A stretch of 64,000 nt of DNA from positions 25,585 through 89,584 of IMG/VR virus record IMGVR_UViG_3300042484_000873. One strand, given 5' to 3'. The notes beneath the pieces are model-generated. The model saw nothing but the letters and a program-made list of their open reading frames with translations, was not told the origin of the DNA and searched no databases. How positions within the stretch are numbered: position 1 is the first letter of the stretch; each line of letters opens with the position of its first letter. The translations under genes and the position numbers were made by a program. Positions 1-11,186 of the stretch are shown piece after piece. Origin of the DNA: a virus.

Positions 1-6
1 TTAGCA

Positions 7-3000
7 ATGATTAACGATAAGTTAGACATTGTTACACTAAGTGGCAATGCATTATATGAGTTAGGTATTTCAAAATATACATTAACACAAGTTATCACAG
101 ACCCGCATCCTGCAAGCAGAACTCAATTTGGCACTGTTATTAAATTCAATGACAATGGTTCATTTGTAGCAAGTGCTCCTGTAGTACCTCGCTATGAAGC
201 GACTACATTTGATTCAACCGATGATGACAATTATAACAATGATACATTGTTTGACAACAATACAACTCAATTTGTAGACACATTAGTAAATGCTGGTGCA
301 GTTTATATGTTTGACTATGCAGAAAACTACAATGAGAACCTATTAAATGTTGGACAATATATCTATGCTCAAAGTGTAAACGCATTGAACAGCAATTACG
401 GGGCTCAACCATACTATGGTACTGCACTAGACTTTAATGACAATACTGTTGTAGTTGGTACACCGGGCTTTAGACCTGGATACGAAAACGGTCAAGTGAT
501 TATATATACAAATCCTTCTGGTCAAGCAGATTGGTCAGTATTCCGTCAGCCTCAAATGGCAGTAGATGTTAATGGAATTACAAATGCACAATTATATAGT
601 GCATCAACTAATAATACACTAATCAATTTAGATTATATTGATCCATTACAAGGTAAGATACTAGGTGTAGTTGCAGAAAACTTAGACATTGTTTCTAATG
701 CAGACCCTGCATCATACAATAGTCCTAACACAACCGTATCTGGCTCCGCTGTTTGGGGCACTAAACATTTAGGCAAATTATGGTTTAACACAAGTACAAC
801 TAAGTTTGTTAATTATCATCAAAATGATGAAGTAGTTTATAATAGCAAATGGTGGGGCCGTGTATTCCCAGGTAGTCAAGTTACAATTTATAGCTGGATT
901 ACTAGTAATGTAGTTCCTGCAGAATATACAGGTCCAGGTACACCGTTAACCTTAACAGACTACTCAGTTGAGTATGTATTAAACTCTACAGGTGCAATTA
1001 CTCCTGTATACTTCTTCTGGGCAAGAAACACTAACATCATCTTTAATCAAATAGGTAAAACACTAAGTGATACTATCTGTGAATCATATATTAGTGCTCC
1101 GCAAGCATCAGGTATTGCATACTTTGCACCTATTCAATCTAATGTAATGGGATTGTATAATACAAGTGAGTATGTTAATAGCAACGATACAGTAATGCAT
1201 ATTGGATTTGAAACTGGAACAAATGAAGATGATTCACATAGCATTTATAGTTTGATTCGTGCAAATTATCCAGATGATTTTTTACCTGGATTACCTGCAC
1301 TAACAAGTCTACCTCCTCTATCATTGTATGATAGAATGCTAGACAGCATGAGTGGTGTCGATGAATCAGGTGCGATTGTTCCTGATCCATACTTACCTAA
1401 ACCGGTACAGAGTGGTGTATTAGTACGTCCTCGTCAAAGCTTCTTCTATTCACGTTTTGGTGCACTAAAGAATTATTTAACACTTGCTAATCAAGAATTA
1501 GCAAAGATTCCATTCACAGAAACACAATCTAGTAAGTTCTTGTATACAACTGGACCTATCAATCCAAGCACAGGACTTCCATTCTATGAAACAACAGACT
1601 ATTGGGATCCTGTAAATTGGTGGGCAACTGGCTATAACGATAATACAAAATCTGCTGTTCTAGTAGAGTCATATTATCAACTAGCAACTATCAATGCACA
1701 GAATGGTTTGATTGTTACTGTTAATAAGAACGGCGCCGGCTTCCAAGAGACATATCGGTATGATAGCGGATTAGATACGTGGGAACGAATTGGATTACAG
1801 GCTGGTACCATTCAATTTAAAACTGACTTATGGGATTATGCATCAGCACGATTAGGCTTTGGTGATAATTTCTTTGATACAACACCTTTCGATACTTACC
1901 CAAGTGAAGAAACTCGTAGTATCACACGATTCTTAAACGAAGAATTACCAAGTGAGATATTTGCATTTAGAAATCAAGGTTTGATTCTATTGTTCAATTA
2001 TATTATAAGTGAGACAATTGAATCACAAAACTATCTGCCATGGTTAAACAAGACTTCATTCATTGATGTTGCACACACTATACGTGAATTGCTTCCACTA
2101 GAAGTATTCCAAAGTGATAACCAAGAATTCTTAGCTGGTTATATTAATGAAGTAAAACCATATCACGTTGTTGTTAAAGACTTCTTGTTTGAGTATACTG
2201 GTATTGATGTATGGCCCGGTGATATCACTGACTTTGACTTACCTGCACAGTACAACACCAGTTTACAACAATACATAACACCCGAATTAGTGTATGCTAA
2301 TCCAAGTGGTGACAATCAATTTGTACCTACTGATGATATTTGGCAAGACCCCGCATACAATAATTGGTTCAATAATTATGGCGTAAGCATCACTGGTGTC
2401 AATGGATATCCTATAACAGTATTGTCATCATATTTGACATTGAACAGTAATTCAATGGCAGTTGATAATATATTTGGTTTCCCAATCAATGGCGTAATTA
2501 AAGTTTATGATCCTACTGATCCGGAAACAGATTTGAGCAAGAAAGCATTTGAATTAATTGCTTACTCAAGTGTTGACAAAGCATATGGAACATTGAATGG
2601 ATTGACACGTGGTGTAAATGAAACACCTATTTCTAATCACTTACCGGGTCAACAAATCTATATTGATTTACCTGCTGTATTAGTATTAGACGGTGGTCGT
2701 GGGTACGCAAATCCCCCTGTAATTACTGCATATATTGATACAACAATTTATCCTGCGCCAAGACGTGAGGCAATATTACAACCGGTAATGAATTTGGATC
2801 AATTATTGCGTGTTGATGTAATTGATCCAGGCGATGGATATGTCGTATTGCCACAGATTTTGATTGAACCTAGCTCAATTATTACTTTTGCAAGCATTGA
2901 TGTGGATCTTGTTACTAATACAATTACTATACAAAATCAATTAGTGCAAACTGGTGATCTAGTTCGCTATTATACAGGAAGTGACACTACTGCAATAAGC

Positions 3001-6000
3001 GGTGTAAAAGAAGGGCAGTATTACTACGTTGGAGTATTAGAAAATGTACCTACGTATGTAGTTGCATTGTATACAACTTATGCTGATGCATTACAAGACC
3101 ATGATAGAGTAGTATTCTTGGGCACCGGCTCCGGGACAAATAATAATCTAGCTATTAGTGCTAGAGCAAGTTGTGTAACCAGCTCAAGACCAATTCGTGA
3201 AAATATCACTACATTACGTTATGATAGAACTACCTATGATTCTCAAGTAACAGAATGGGCTCAGGGTAATTTTTATGGTAGTTTCTATGCAGGAGCCTTC
3301 CAAAATACTGAACAAGTTGCAAGTTCATCATTAACATTGTTTAACGAAACTCCTGCAATTGACACTATATTAGCAAGTGCTCAAGGTGCAACTTTTGAAA
3401 TTCAAAATGTTAGAAATAATGAAGTAATTGAATGGTCATCACGCACTAGAATTGTTACAACTACGACTGGTACTACAAATGTGATAACAATTTCACCTAG
3501 TGTTGGTGGAACGCCTCTATCACTAGATCAACCAATCGGCCCTACTACTGGATTCTATGTTGGCATGCCAATTAAATTTATTGGAGCTGCCTTTGGAAAT
3601 CTAGCAGTAGACACCGTTTATTACGTAAGAGAAATAGTAAGTCTAACTCAGTTCACTATTAGTGCTACTTTAGGCGGAGCAGAAGTTACATTAACAACTG
3701 GTACTACTACTGCAGGTCTAGACGCAATAATTGGAGAAGTAACAAATACAGCAGTAATTACTATTCAATATCCAGGTATATTAAATGCAACCGCAACTGA
3801 AAAGACAACTAACTTTGTAACAATCCCATTAAATCCAAGTGGTATATGTGGAACTACTGGTTTCTATACAGGATTACCAATCTTCTTTACGGGTGATGTA
3901 TTTGGTGGTGTCATTGAAAATGAAAATTACTATGTAACAACTGTAATTAACGACCAAACATTTACAATGTCAACAACTAATACTCCTACTATAGTAACAG
4001 TTGAATCAACTGAAAATGCAGGTGATTATGTAGTATTAAGTGACATTGGTGATTTAGAAGTTAACACTCCCGTAATCATTACTGGAACAACGTTTGGTGG
4101 AATTGTTGCTGGACAATTATATTATATTGCATCCATTGATTACAGCACTAATAAAGTTACATTGTCTATCACAATTAACGGCGGTGCAATTGCACTAACG
4201 GACGCATCAGGATCAGCAACACTAACAAGTCAAGCAGACGTAATTCAATTAACAACTGTTACTGGAACAATGACATGTAACGTTGGTCTACCAATCAGTC
4301 CAGGCCAAATTACTGGGCAAGCATTTACATTTTATAATACATCAGGTGAATTTACTAATGGTGGTGCTGGGTATTCAGGTACACCTAGTAACTTAATTAA
4401 TAAAAGCACAGTTGCAACTGTTGCTACCTCAAATTATTTGTATTTGAACTCCTTGTTAGGTGGCACAACTAATATGTATGTTAATATGCCATTCAGATTA
4501 TCTGCGGCAATTGGCGGATTGTCAGCAGCTACGACATATTATGTTAAAACTATAGGAAGTGTCGTAGTAGATGTTATTAGTTCAAATGCAGGAACAGACG
4601 CATATACCTGTACATCTACCACTGGATTTTATTCAGGTATGCCGATATCATTTACCGGAGGTGTCTTTGGTGGAGTTATTGAATTAGTGACATATTATGT
4701 CAAGACTGTCCCAAGTTCAACTACCTTTACTATAAGTGAAACTCCAGGTGGTGCAACATTTGATTTGTCAGGCAACAATGGACTAATGACGTTGACTGCT
4801 GACAACCCGTACATAACAGTTAGTACATCAATTGGCGGCAGTGTAGTAGCATTGACTGATAATTTTTCAGCGTCATCTACACTAACGCAATACCCAACAG
4901 CAGTTCCTACGTTCTTTGTCAGCTATATTTTAGGTGGCTATTCTGTATTCATTAACACTGCAGGATCAGGATTTGCGTACAATAATGATATTACAATTCT
5001 TGGATCTTCAATCTCAGGCGGAACAAATGGACTAAATGACATTACTATTAATGTAAGTGGTATAAATGAACCTGGATTGAATTATAATCCATCACTACCG
5101 TACGGAGCAATAACATCTACTATTGTTTCTGGTACCCCACCTGGATTAACAGAACAGTATTACTTAAAAGTTATCAGCCCAACCGAATTAGAAGTATACG
5201 CTAATCCTAACTTGACAGTACCAGTTGACGGTGATGCATTGGGAGCAATATACACAGGTGTTAAATCAACAACTGTAACAGATGTTACAGCATCTACCGA
5301 TCAATTGACAGTTACAAGTTCTGCTGACTTTGAATTGAACGATCCTGTAGTGTTTACCGGTGATGTATACAGTGAGTTGACATTGGGTCAAACTTATTAT
5401 ATTAAATCAAAACCATCATCAACTACTGTTACATTGTCAGCCACAATAGCCGGCGGCACATTGAACTTTACTGGAACTACTACCGGTTTATCATTCACTA
5501 TGGCTAAGTCAGGTGATTATGTATTCTTACCAGAACCATTCTACTTCAATCAAAGTATTGTTCGTTATAACAATAGACTATATCAATGTATTGTAAGTAA
5601 CAATGACACTAGTTTCATATTAGGTAAGTGGGAAGTGTTAGACAGTGGCGACAGAAGATTGAATGAGTTGGATCGTATTATTGGATACTATAATCCAACA
5701 GTTAATATGCCAGGCAGAGATTTGACTCAATTAGTTACCGGGATAACTTATCCGGGTTCAGTCTACATGGACAATGCATTTCCTCCTGCTGATGAGTTTA
5801 TATTAGATACTATATTACAGGATCAACCATTCTATCCCACTGACATTGATAATGTTGCAGTCTTATACGATGGGTTAAGGTATATAGGAGTTTCTAATAC
5901 TCCGGAATATTCAGCATCAATAACAAGCACATTAGGAGACGCATGGTCAATTAACAAAATTGCAAATAGTCCCTTAAATACAACTAATATTAGCTTTGCT

Positions 6001-9000
6001 GATGGTTGGTATGTAATAACTACTGTCAACTCAGCTACCCCAATTTTTATAAGTGCCGACGGCGTCAATTGGATTACTTCAGGTGGTACATACACACCTT
6101 ACGACTCTACGCCTTATGACACAACTTCATATGATTTTACATCACTTTTAGTCGAATCTAACTTATTAAATGCTAGTGATTATAACGATAATAAATGGGT
6201 AGCAGTAGGTGAAAATATCGTATTAAGTACAGACAGGTTCTTCTGGGAAGAAGTGTTTGTGTTACCTTATGCAGGGCAATTAAAAGATGTAAAATATATT
6301 GACATACCAATTTATAACAATTGGTTAGCAGTAGGTAATTGGACTGTAAGTGGGGTCGATCGGGCCGTATTGTTACGAAGCAGTGATGGCATAACTTGGA
6401 TAGAGATTAATGCTGGAATTACCACAGGTATTACAAATGCAACATTAAATGCAGTCGCCCCCGGGGATAATTTACTGGTATATGTGGCTGATAATGGTAG
6501 AATATTTACAACTACAAACAATATATCATTTACTGAACAAACGTCAGGAGTTGGTGAAAATCTATTAGACGTACTGTACGTGGATAGCACTTACATTGTA
6601 GTAGGTGAAGCTGGTACTATATTAACAAGTACAGACGCAGTTACATGGAATATAGATACCTCAGGTACTACAGAAAACTTAAATGGAATTACATCCGATG
6701 GTGCAGGAAAGTATTTAGTTGTTGGCAACAATAATATTATATTAACTAGTATAGATTCAGGTATTGATAAAACTTGGGAACTTTCAAGTATTTTTATACA
6801 AGAACCTGCTGTATATAATGTTCAGGGTCCTGCATTTAATGAAGGTTATGGCCCAGAAGAATTGGTTCCAGGCGTAGTCACTGACAACCTAACTATGATT
6901 GTAACAACTCGTCCGGGTACTAACTGGTCAGTTGGACAATACGGCCATGCTGGATTCACAATAGTTTCAACTGAAATTACCCCCTCATATCCACAAGTTA
7001 ATTATTCATTCTTAAATATTGTACAAAATCCTGCATTCTTGGCATTATATGATATAACTCCTGTCAGTGGAACAAGTCGTAGAATTTATGAACATTATGA
7101 TTATACGATTGATTGGGTATTAAAAACAATCACATTGACTACTACACTAGCTCCAAATCATATTTTAGGTATTGAATTGTATGAAGTGGGTAACGGAGAT
7201 CAATTACAGCGTTCAAATTCACAGACGGTGCCTTTTATTAATAATTTAAATACTGGCTTTACTGAAATTCCATTAAACTGTAATTACTCAGCTAATAAAT
7301 TTAACGGTAATGGATTAATAAGACCAGGCACAGAACCTATTGAAACAGAATGTACCCGCACAGAAGCAATTATTGATTCTATTACATGTGATGATGTATC
7401 TAACTTTACACTTAATGAGCCAATTAAATTCCAAGGTGCTGTATTTGGTGGAATTGATTTGGATCAGATTTACTATATTAAAACTATCAGTTATGTAACC
7501 AATAAAATTACTGTTGCATTAGGTCCATTGATAGATGGTATTGCAGGACCCACGTACCAATTAACTGATGGTACAGGTTCTATGCAAACAATTATTCAAC
7601 AAGGAACGGGTATTGTTTGGACTGATCCATTAGTTGCACATAACGGCAATAAGTTGGTGTTAGGTGAAACTAGCACAGTAACTCAGACTAAGAGTTCTAC
7701 TAATTCAATAGTGGTTAATACTGCATTAACTATGGATGTGAACGATCCAATCGTGTTTAGTGATTATATGTTTGGTGGACCAATACCCCACACTACCTAT
7801 TATATTGCTTCAATAGTAGATGACAATGAGTTCACGATAAAAGCAACACCTACCGGAAGCACAGTTGTATTGACCGATGCTACTGGTCTTGTAAGTTGTA
7901 TCACCAATGATTTTGCTATTTCCCGTGCAGATGTAGGCCCTACAGCAAAATTAATGTTTGCTGAAAATTATAATCAAACTGATGATTTTATAACGTTTGC
8001 AGTATTTGGAGAAACAGATCCTATACAGTATTCATATAGTATTCCGATTACCCAGATTTATCAATCAACTGGTGGTGAGACACAATTACTATTGACTAAC
8101 TATATTGGAGGAACCAATCCAGAAAATGCAATAGTAGAAGTTAACGGCTTACGTTTAACACCAACTTCAGATTATACTATTGATTTAACTACACAGCTAT
8201 TATACTTAACCTTCAGTCTAACTAATAATGATATTTTAGCAGTTACTACTTATAATAGTACAGATCGTCAATACTTAAATACAACATTGGGTGGAACATA
8301 TAGCGGTTCAGAAAGTGTGACATTACACATTGGATCATCAACCCACTTGTCAGGATGGAGTGAAGAAGTTATTGCAGGCGGATTTATTATTGGAGTATCA
8401 TATCAAATTACAAATTTAGGGACTACTGATTTTACATTGATTGGTGCCACAAGCAATACAGTAGGTGAAATATTCACTGCTACTGGAGCAGGTACAGGAA
8501 CAGGCACTGCTGGTATAGGTTGGGGCGAGAATGAGTGGTCACCTAGTCCAGACTATTTCACTTTGTCCTCGGGCGATACAACAGGATTAGTTGTAGGAAC
8601 TGGTATCATATTTACATCACCGATCGGCGGTGTTGTTAGCAACACTACTTACTATATTGTAGACATATTAAGCTCAACAACATTCTCTGTGTCAGAAACA
8701 CCGGGCGGCTTACCGTTACTGTTAACATCTGCTACAGGCGCAATGCTTGGCTTTATTAATCCTTCTAGAGTTTCTAATATTACTGCAATTAATAATGTAA
8801 TTACTTCACCAATTGCAGTTGCCAATGTATCAACATCTACTGCACCTAATACATTGACCGCTAATAGCACCTCCGGATTTATTTCAGCAAGCCCTGGTAT
8901 ATATCAACCTATCATATTTAAAAATACAACCGCTACTCCTGGCCCAGGCGGCGTGTTAACGGACGGCACTGTATACTGGGTTGATACGGTTGACATTAAT

Positions 9001-10395
9001 GGCATTGATTTTACTATTTCAGAAACACCAGGGGGTCCTGCATTTGTAGTTGACGGCTCATCGGGCGCAATGATTGCTTATGCAGGAGGTAACCCAACTG
9101 TAACAATCACTACCGGGGTTCCACACAATTTAGAAACAAACGACATAGTACGCATTGATGGTGTTAACGGATCAACTCAATTAAACAATAACGCATATTA
9201 TGTACATGTAATATCTGAAAATCAAATTGGTTTGTACTTATCAGATTATCTACCTGAAAGTTTTCAGGCTAACGAAATAGTCGCCGGAGTAACAAATTGG
9301 ACTGGTGGTGGTTATGTATGGTTAGACAAACAGTTTACAATAATTGATGCAACAGCAACAGAAACATTCCTTGCTGATAATACGATTCAGTTGGATAGTG
9401 TTGCTAATATCGTTATTGATACTCCTGTATATTTCTCAGGAAATACATTTGGTAACATCGTTGAAGGTACTCGTTACTATGTTAAATCTGTTGATAATCT
9501 AAACGTAAAAATTACTATATCTACAACATATCAAGGTGTAGAATTTACATTGATAGATGATACAGGTGAAATGGGTGTTTCAATGTGGGAGCAAACTAAT
9601 GTTGATAGAGTTTGGGTAACAGTCAACGGATATACGGTTCCATCAAGTGCATTATACTTAAATCCTAATAATAATTTAAGTATTTTAACTACGATTGTTC
9701 CTGGAGATATTGTTATTATTACTCATATGATACCTACTTCTACACCAGATGAATTGACATATATTAATAATGTCAATAAATCGCACATACCTACAGTTTA
9801 TCGTGCAACATCATTAAGTACAACTTGGTTAACTCAACCACTATCATATACTGATAGTACAATTTATGTTCAAGATGTAACTAAGATTACGACCAATGTA
9901 GTTCAAAATGAGGTAACTCCTACATCGGTAAATGGTGTTTATACTATCGGGTTAGATGTAGATAAGAGAATTATCAGTCAGGTTGTTGTAGTAAATAATA
10001 CGACTTCTACTACGCTACCAAGCTCTGCTTATAGTGTTCAGATTGTAAATACTGCCCCGATATTAGAAATTACATCAGGGGTGTCAGTAGGTCAAAGCTT
10101 AACAGTTACTATAATTTTAGGTAATTTGATTTATGTTGCAGGAGAGCAAATTAAGTTCACAACTGTAGATTTTGTCAATAATACATTGTCTGGATTACAG
10201 CGCGGCACTAACGGTACTGGAGAAAGATTCTATATTCCAGCATATGAAAAAGTATACGGAATATTGTCTACAAACCAACTGCCAGCAGTTAACTATAATT
10301 TAACATGGAATTCATATAATTATAATCCTATTATAGGTGATCCTCTACAGATTAGCGACACAGTGGCTGCAAATTTCTTAAATGCGGAGTTCTGA
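7..10395 (+). CDS. Giant repetitive tail/baseplate-type structural protein (possibly 5'-partial)
   Basis: A 3,462-residue acidic, Thr/Ser/Asn/Gly-rich protein with no enzymatic motif. Residues about 35-170 carry FG-GAP-like repeats (for example YGTALDFNDNTVVVGTP). A long unique region follows, then about 11 copies of a beta-rich unit with the pattern F-T-G-x-x-F-G-G ... YYVKTI ... TFTISETPGG, at about nt 3500-5510 and 7390-9580. Between them (nt 5840-6800) is a BNR/YCF48-like propeller stretch with repeats such as LRSSDGITW and LTSTDAVTW. Near nt 8360-8520 is a segment of the TDFTLIGATSNTVG type, ending in a Gly-Thr repeat, that is common in phage tail proteins. It precedes other structural genes, so a tail fibre or baseplate role is inferred. 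The reading frame is open to the window edge, so the true start may lie upstream. Confidence 0.75.
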   Translation: MINDKLDIVTLSGNALYELGISKYTLTQVITDPHPASRTQFGTVIKFNDNGSFVASAPVVPRYEATTFDSTDDDNYNNDTLFDNNTTQFVDTLVNAGAVYMFDYAENYNENLLNVGQYIYAQSVNALNSNYGAQPYYGTALDFNDNTVVVGTPGFRPGYENGQVIIYTNPSGQADWSVFRQPQMAVDVNGITNAQLYSASTNNTLINLDYIDPLQGKILGVVAENLDIVSNADPASYNSPNTTVSGSAVWGTKHLGKLWFNTSTTKFVNYHQNDEVVYNSKWWGRVFPGSQVTIYSWITSNVVPAEYTGPGTPLTLTDYSVEYVLNSTGAITPVYFFWARNTNIIFNQIGKTLSDTICESYISAPQASGIAYFAPIQSNVMGLYNTSEYVNSNDTVMHIGFETGTNEDDSHSIYSLIRANYPDDFLPGLPALTSLPPLSLYDRMLDSMSGVDESGAIVPDPYLPKPVQSGVLVRPRQSFFYSRFGALKNYLTLANQELAKIPFTETQSSKFLYTTGPINPSTGLPFYETTDYWDPVNWWATGYNDNTKSAVLVESYYQLATINAQNGLIVTVNKNGAGFQETYRYDSGLDTWERIGLQAGTIQFKTDLWDYASARLGFGDNFFDTTPFDTYPSEETRSITRFLNEELPSEIFAFRNQGLILLFNYIISETIESQNYLPWLNKTSFIDVAHTIRELLPLEVFQSDNQEFLAGYINEVKPYHVVVKDFLFEYTGIDVWPGDITDFDLPAQYNTSLQQYITPELVYANPSGDNQFVPTDDIWQDPAYNNWFNNYGVSITGVNGYPITVLSSYLTLNSNSMAVDNIFGFPINGVIKVYDPTDPETDLSKKAFELIAYSSVDKAYGTLNGLTRGVNETPISNHLPGQQIYIDLPAVLVLDGGRGYANPPVITAYIDTTIYPAPRREAILQPVMNLDQLLRVDVIDPGDGYVVLPQILIEPSSIITFASIDVDLVTNTITIQNQLVQTGDLVRYYTGSDTTAISGVKEGQYYYVGVLENVPTYVVALYTTYADALQDHDRVVFLGTGSGTNNNLAISARASCVTSSRPIRENITTLRYDRTTYDSQVTEWAQGNFYGSFYAGAFQNTEQVASSSLTLFNETPAIDTILASAQGATFEIQNVRNNEVIEWSSRTRIVTTTTGTTNVITISPSVGGTPLSLDQPIGPTTGFYVGMPIKFIGAAFGNLAVDTVYYVREIVSLTQFTISATLGGAEVTLTTGTTTAGLDAIIGEVTNTAVITIQYPGILNATATEKTTNFVTIPLNPSGICGTTGFYTGLPIFFTGDVFGGVIENENYYVTTVINDQTFTMSTTNTPTIVTVESTENAGDYVVLSDIGDLEVNTPVIITGTTFGGIVAGQLYYIASIDYSTNKVTLSITINGGAIALTDASGSATLTSQADVIQLTTVTGTMTCNVGLPISPGQITGQAFTFYNTSGEFTNGGAGYSGTPSNLINKSTVATVATSNYLYLNSLLGGTTNMYVNMPFRLSAAIGGLSAATTYYVKTIGSVVVDVISSNAGTDAYTCTSTTGFYSGMPISFTGGVFGGVIELVTYYVKTVPSSTTFTISETPGGATFDLSGNNGLMTLTADNPYITVSTSIGGSVVALTDNFSASSTLTQYPTAVPTFFVSYILGGYSVFINTAGSGFAYNNDITILGSSISGGTNGLNDITINVSGINEPGLNYNPSLPYGAITSTIVSGTPPGLTEQYYLKVISPTELEVYANPNLTVPVDGDALGAIYTGVKSTTVTDVTASTDQLTVTSSADFELNDPVVFTGDVYSELTLGQTYYIKSKPSSTTVTLSATIAGGTLNFTGTTTGLSFTMAKSGDYVFLPEPFYFNQSIVRYNNRLYQCIVSNNDTSFILGKWEVLDSGDRRLNELDRIIGYYNPTVNMPGRDLTQLVTGITYPGSVYMDNAFPPADEFILDTILQDQPFYPTDIDNVAVLYDGLRYIGVSNTPEYSASITSTLGDAWSINKIANSPLNTTNISFADGWYVITTVNSATPIFISADGVNWITSGGTYTPYDSTPYDTTSYDFTSLLVESNLLNASDYNDNKWVAVGENIVLSTDRFFWEEVFVLPYAGQLKDVKYIDIPIYNNWLAVGNWTVSGVDRAVLLRSSDGITWIEINAGITTGITNATLNAVAPGDNLLVYVADNGRIFTTTNNISFTEQTSGVGENLLDVLYVDSTYIVVGEAGTILTSTDAVTWNIDTSGTTENLNGITSDGAGKYLVVGNNNIILTSIDSGIDKTWELSSIFIQEPAVYNVQGPAFNEGYGPEELVPGVVTDNLTMIVTTRPGTNWSVGQYGHAGFTIVSTEITPSYPQVNYSFLNIVQNPAFLALYDITPVSGTSRRIYEHYDYTIDWVLKTITLTTTLAPNHILGIELYEVGNGDQLQRSNSQTVPFINNLNTGFTEIPLNCNYSANKFNGNGLIRPGTEPIETECTRTEAIIDSITCDDVSNFTLNEPIKFQGAVFGGIDLDQIYYIKTISYVTNKITVALGPLIDGIAGPTYQLTDGTGSMQTIIQQGTGIVWTDPLVAHNGNKLVLGETSTVTQTKSSTNSIVVNTALTMDVNDPIVFSDYMFGGPIPHTTYYIASIVDDNEFTIKATPTGSTVVLTDATGLVSCITNDFAISRADVGPTAKLMFAENYNQTDDFITFAVFGETDPIQYSYSIPITQIYQSTGGETQLLLTNYIGGTNPENAIVEVNGLRLTPTSDYTIDLTTQLLYLTFSLTNNDILAVTTYNSTDRQYLNTTLGGTYSGSESVTLHIGSSTHLSGWSEEVIAGGFIIGVSYQITNLGTTDFTLIGATSNTVGEIFTATGAGTGTGTAGIGWGENEWSPSPDYFTLSSGDTTGLVVGTGIIFTSPIGGVVSNTTYYIVDILSSTTFSVSETPGGLPLLLTSATGAMLGFINPSRVSNITAINNVITSPIAVANVSTSTAPNTLTANSTSGFISASPGIYQPIIFKNTTATPGPGGVLTDGTVYWVDTVDINGIDFTISETPGGPAFVVDGSSGAMIAYAGGNPTVTITTGVPHNLETNDIVRIDGVNGSTQLNNNAYYVHVISENQIGLYLSDYLPESFQANEIVAGVTNWTGGGYVWLDKQFTIIDATATETFLADNTIQLDSVANIVIDTPVYFSGNTFGNIVEGTRYYVKSVDNLNVKITISTTYQGVEFTLIDDTGEMGVSMWEQTNVDRVWVTVNGYTVPSSALYLNPNNNLSILTTIVPGDIVIITHMIPTSTPDELTYINNVNKSHIPTVYRATSLSTTWLTQPLSYTDSTIYVQDVTKITTNVVQNEVTPTSVNGVYTIGLDVDKRIISQVVVVNNTTSTTLPSSAYSVQIVNTAPILEITSGVSVGQSLTVTIILGNLIYVAGEQIKFTTVDFVNNTLSGLQRGTNGTGERFYIPAYEKVYGILSTNQLPAVNYNLTWNSYNYNPIIGDPLQISDTVAANFLNAEF
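3500..9580 (+). repeat. Degenerate protein-level tandem repeats (about 11 units)
   Basis: Within the giant structural gene a unit of roughly 70-110 codons recurs in two blocks, interrupted by the propeller segment. Recognisable cores are FTGDVFGG...YYVTTV, ITGTTFGG...YYIASI, FTGGVFGG...YYVKTV, FQGAVFGG...YYIKTI, FSDYMFGG...YYIASI and FSGNTFGN...YYVKSV. The DNA has diverged, so the repetition is clear only in translation. It probably forms a string of similar small beta domains. Confidence 0.7.
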
Positions 10396-10400
10396 TAAAT

Positions 10401-10408
10401 GATAAATA
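10401..10408 (+). promoter_or_regulatory. Candidate T4-type late promoter box (GATAAATA)
   Basis: GATAAATA lies 5 bases before the ATG at 10414. It matches the T4 late consensus TATAAATA except at the first base. Transcription would start at or next to the ATG, giving a leaderless message. Inferred by motif and position only. Confidence 0.45.
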
Positions 10409-10413
10409 ATACT

Positions 10414-10566
10414 ATGAATAATCAGGAAAATAATATAAAACCACAATTAACAGAAGAATATGGCCCAACGCCGGAAGAGACTGGTGGTTTCTATTTTTCG
10501 TCTTTTTTGAAAATAACTGATCCAAATACCAAAGAAGTTTTGGTCGAAACACGAGGCGATATCTAA
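10414..10566 (+). CDS. Small structural-region protein, 50 aa
   Basis: A short gene squeezed between the giant structural gene and the next one, ending in TAATG so that its stop overlaps the next start. An upstream in-frame ATG at 10399 would give 55 residues; 10414 is preferred because it sits 5 bases after a late-type box. Its C-terminal half (FLKITDPNTKEVLVETRGD) resembles the N-terminus of the downstream protein (FLKVYDPNNGEVFVDKHNA). It is therefore probably a split-off or duplicated N-terminal module of the same virion component. No known family was recognised. Confidence 0.65.
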   Translation: MNNQENNIKPQLTEEYGPTPEETGGFYFSSFLKITDPNTKEVLVETRGDI

Positions 10567-11186
10567 TGTCAGGAATACAATTAACATACAAAATTGAGGG
10601 CTTTTTGAAAGTCTACGATCCCAATAATGGGGAAGTTTTCGTAGATAAACATAATGCTATCAACTATGAAAACATGTCAGAAGCTATTGCTGACACATTA
10701 AGCAGTCGTGGTTATGGCGAAATCTTTCAGATGGCGTTTGGGAACGGTGGTGCAAGCGTAGATGAAACAGGTGTTATCACATATCTACCCCCAAACACAA
10801 CTGGTCAGAATGCGGCTCTTTATAACCAAACCTACGCTAAAATCGTTGACGATACCAGCGTTTTCAACTTAGATCCTACACGCAACAAGATGACAGTTTC
10901 ACACACTACTGGTCGTGTCTATACTGATATCTTAGTTCAATGTTTATTAGACTACGGTGAGCCTTCTGGCCAAGATGCGTTTGATAACAGCACACAAACT
11001 GATTCTAGTTATATTTTTGATGAATTAGGATTATTAGCAAATTACGGAACAGACGAGAACGGAAATGTCATTACTAGACTATTGACACATGTAATTTTCC
11101 ACCCTGTCCAAAAGTCTTTAAATAGACAAATACAAATAGATTATACAGTCAGAATCCAAGCTCTGACGAACTTAGTCACAATTTAA
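10566..11186 (+). CDS. Virion structural protein, unknown, 206 aa
   Basis: An acidic 206-residue protein without signal peptide or membrane segment. The N-terminal about 35 residues are related to the tiny gene just upstream, with which it is translationally coupled by TAATG. Later segments (MSEAIADTLSSRGYGEIFQMAFGNGG and the C-terminal LTHVIFHPVQKSLNR) look like a globular baseplate or tail-fibre connector, but I recognise no named family. The position between the giant repeat protein and fibre-like genes supports a tail role. Function is inferred from context only. Confidence 0.7.
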   Translation: MSGIQLTYKIEGFLKVYDPNNGEVFVDKHNAINYENMSEAIADTLSSRGYGEIFQMAFGNGGASVDETGVITYLPPNTTGQNAALYNQTYAKIVDDTSVFNLDPTRNKMTVSHTTGRVYTDILVQCLLDYGEPSGQDAFDNSTQTDSSYIFDELGLLANYGTDENGNVITRLLTHVIFHPVQKSLNRQIQIDYTVRIQALTNLVTI

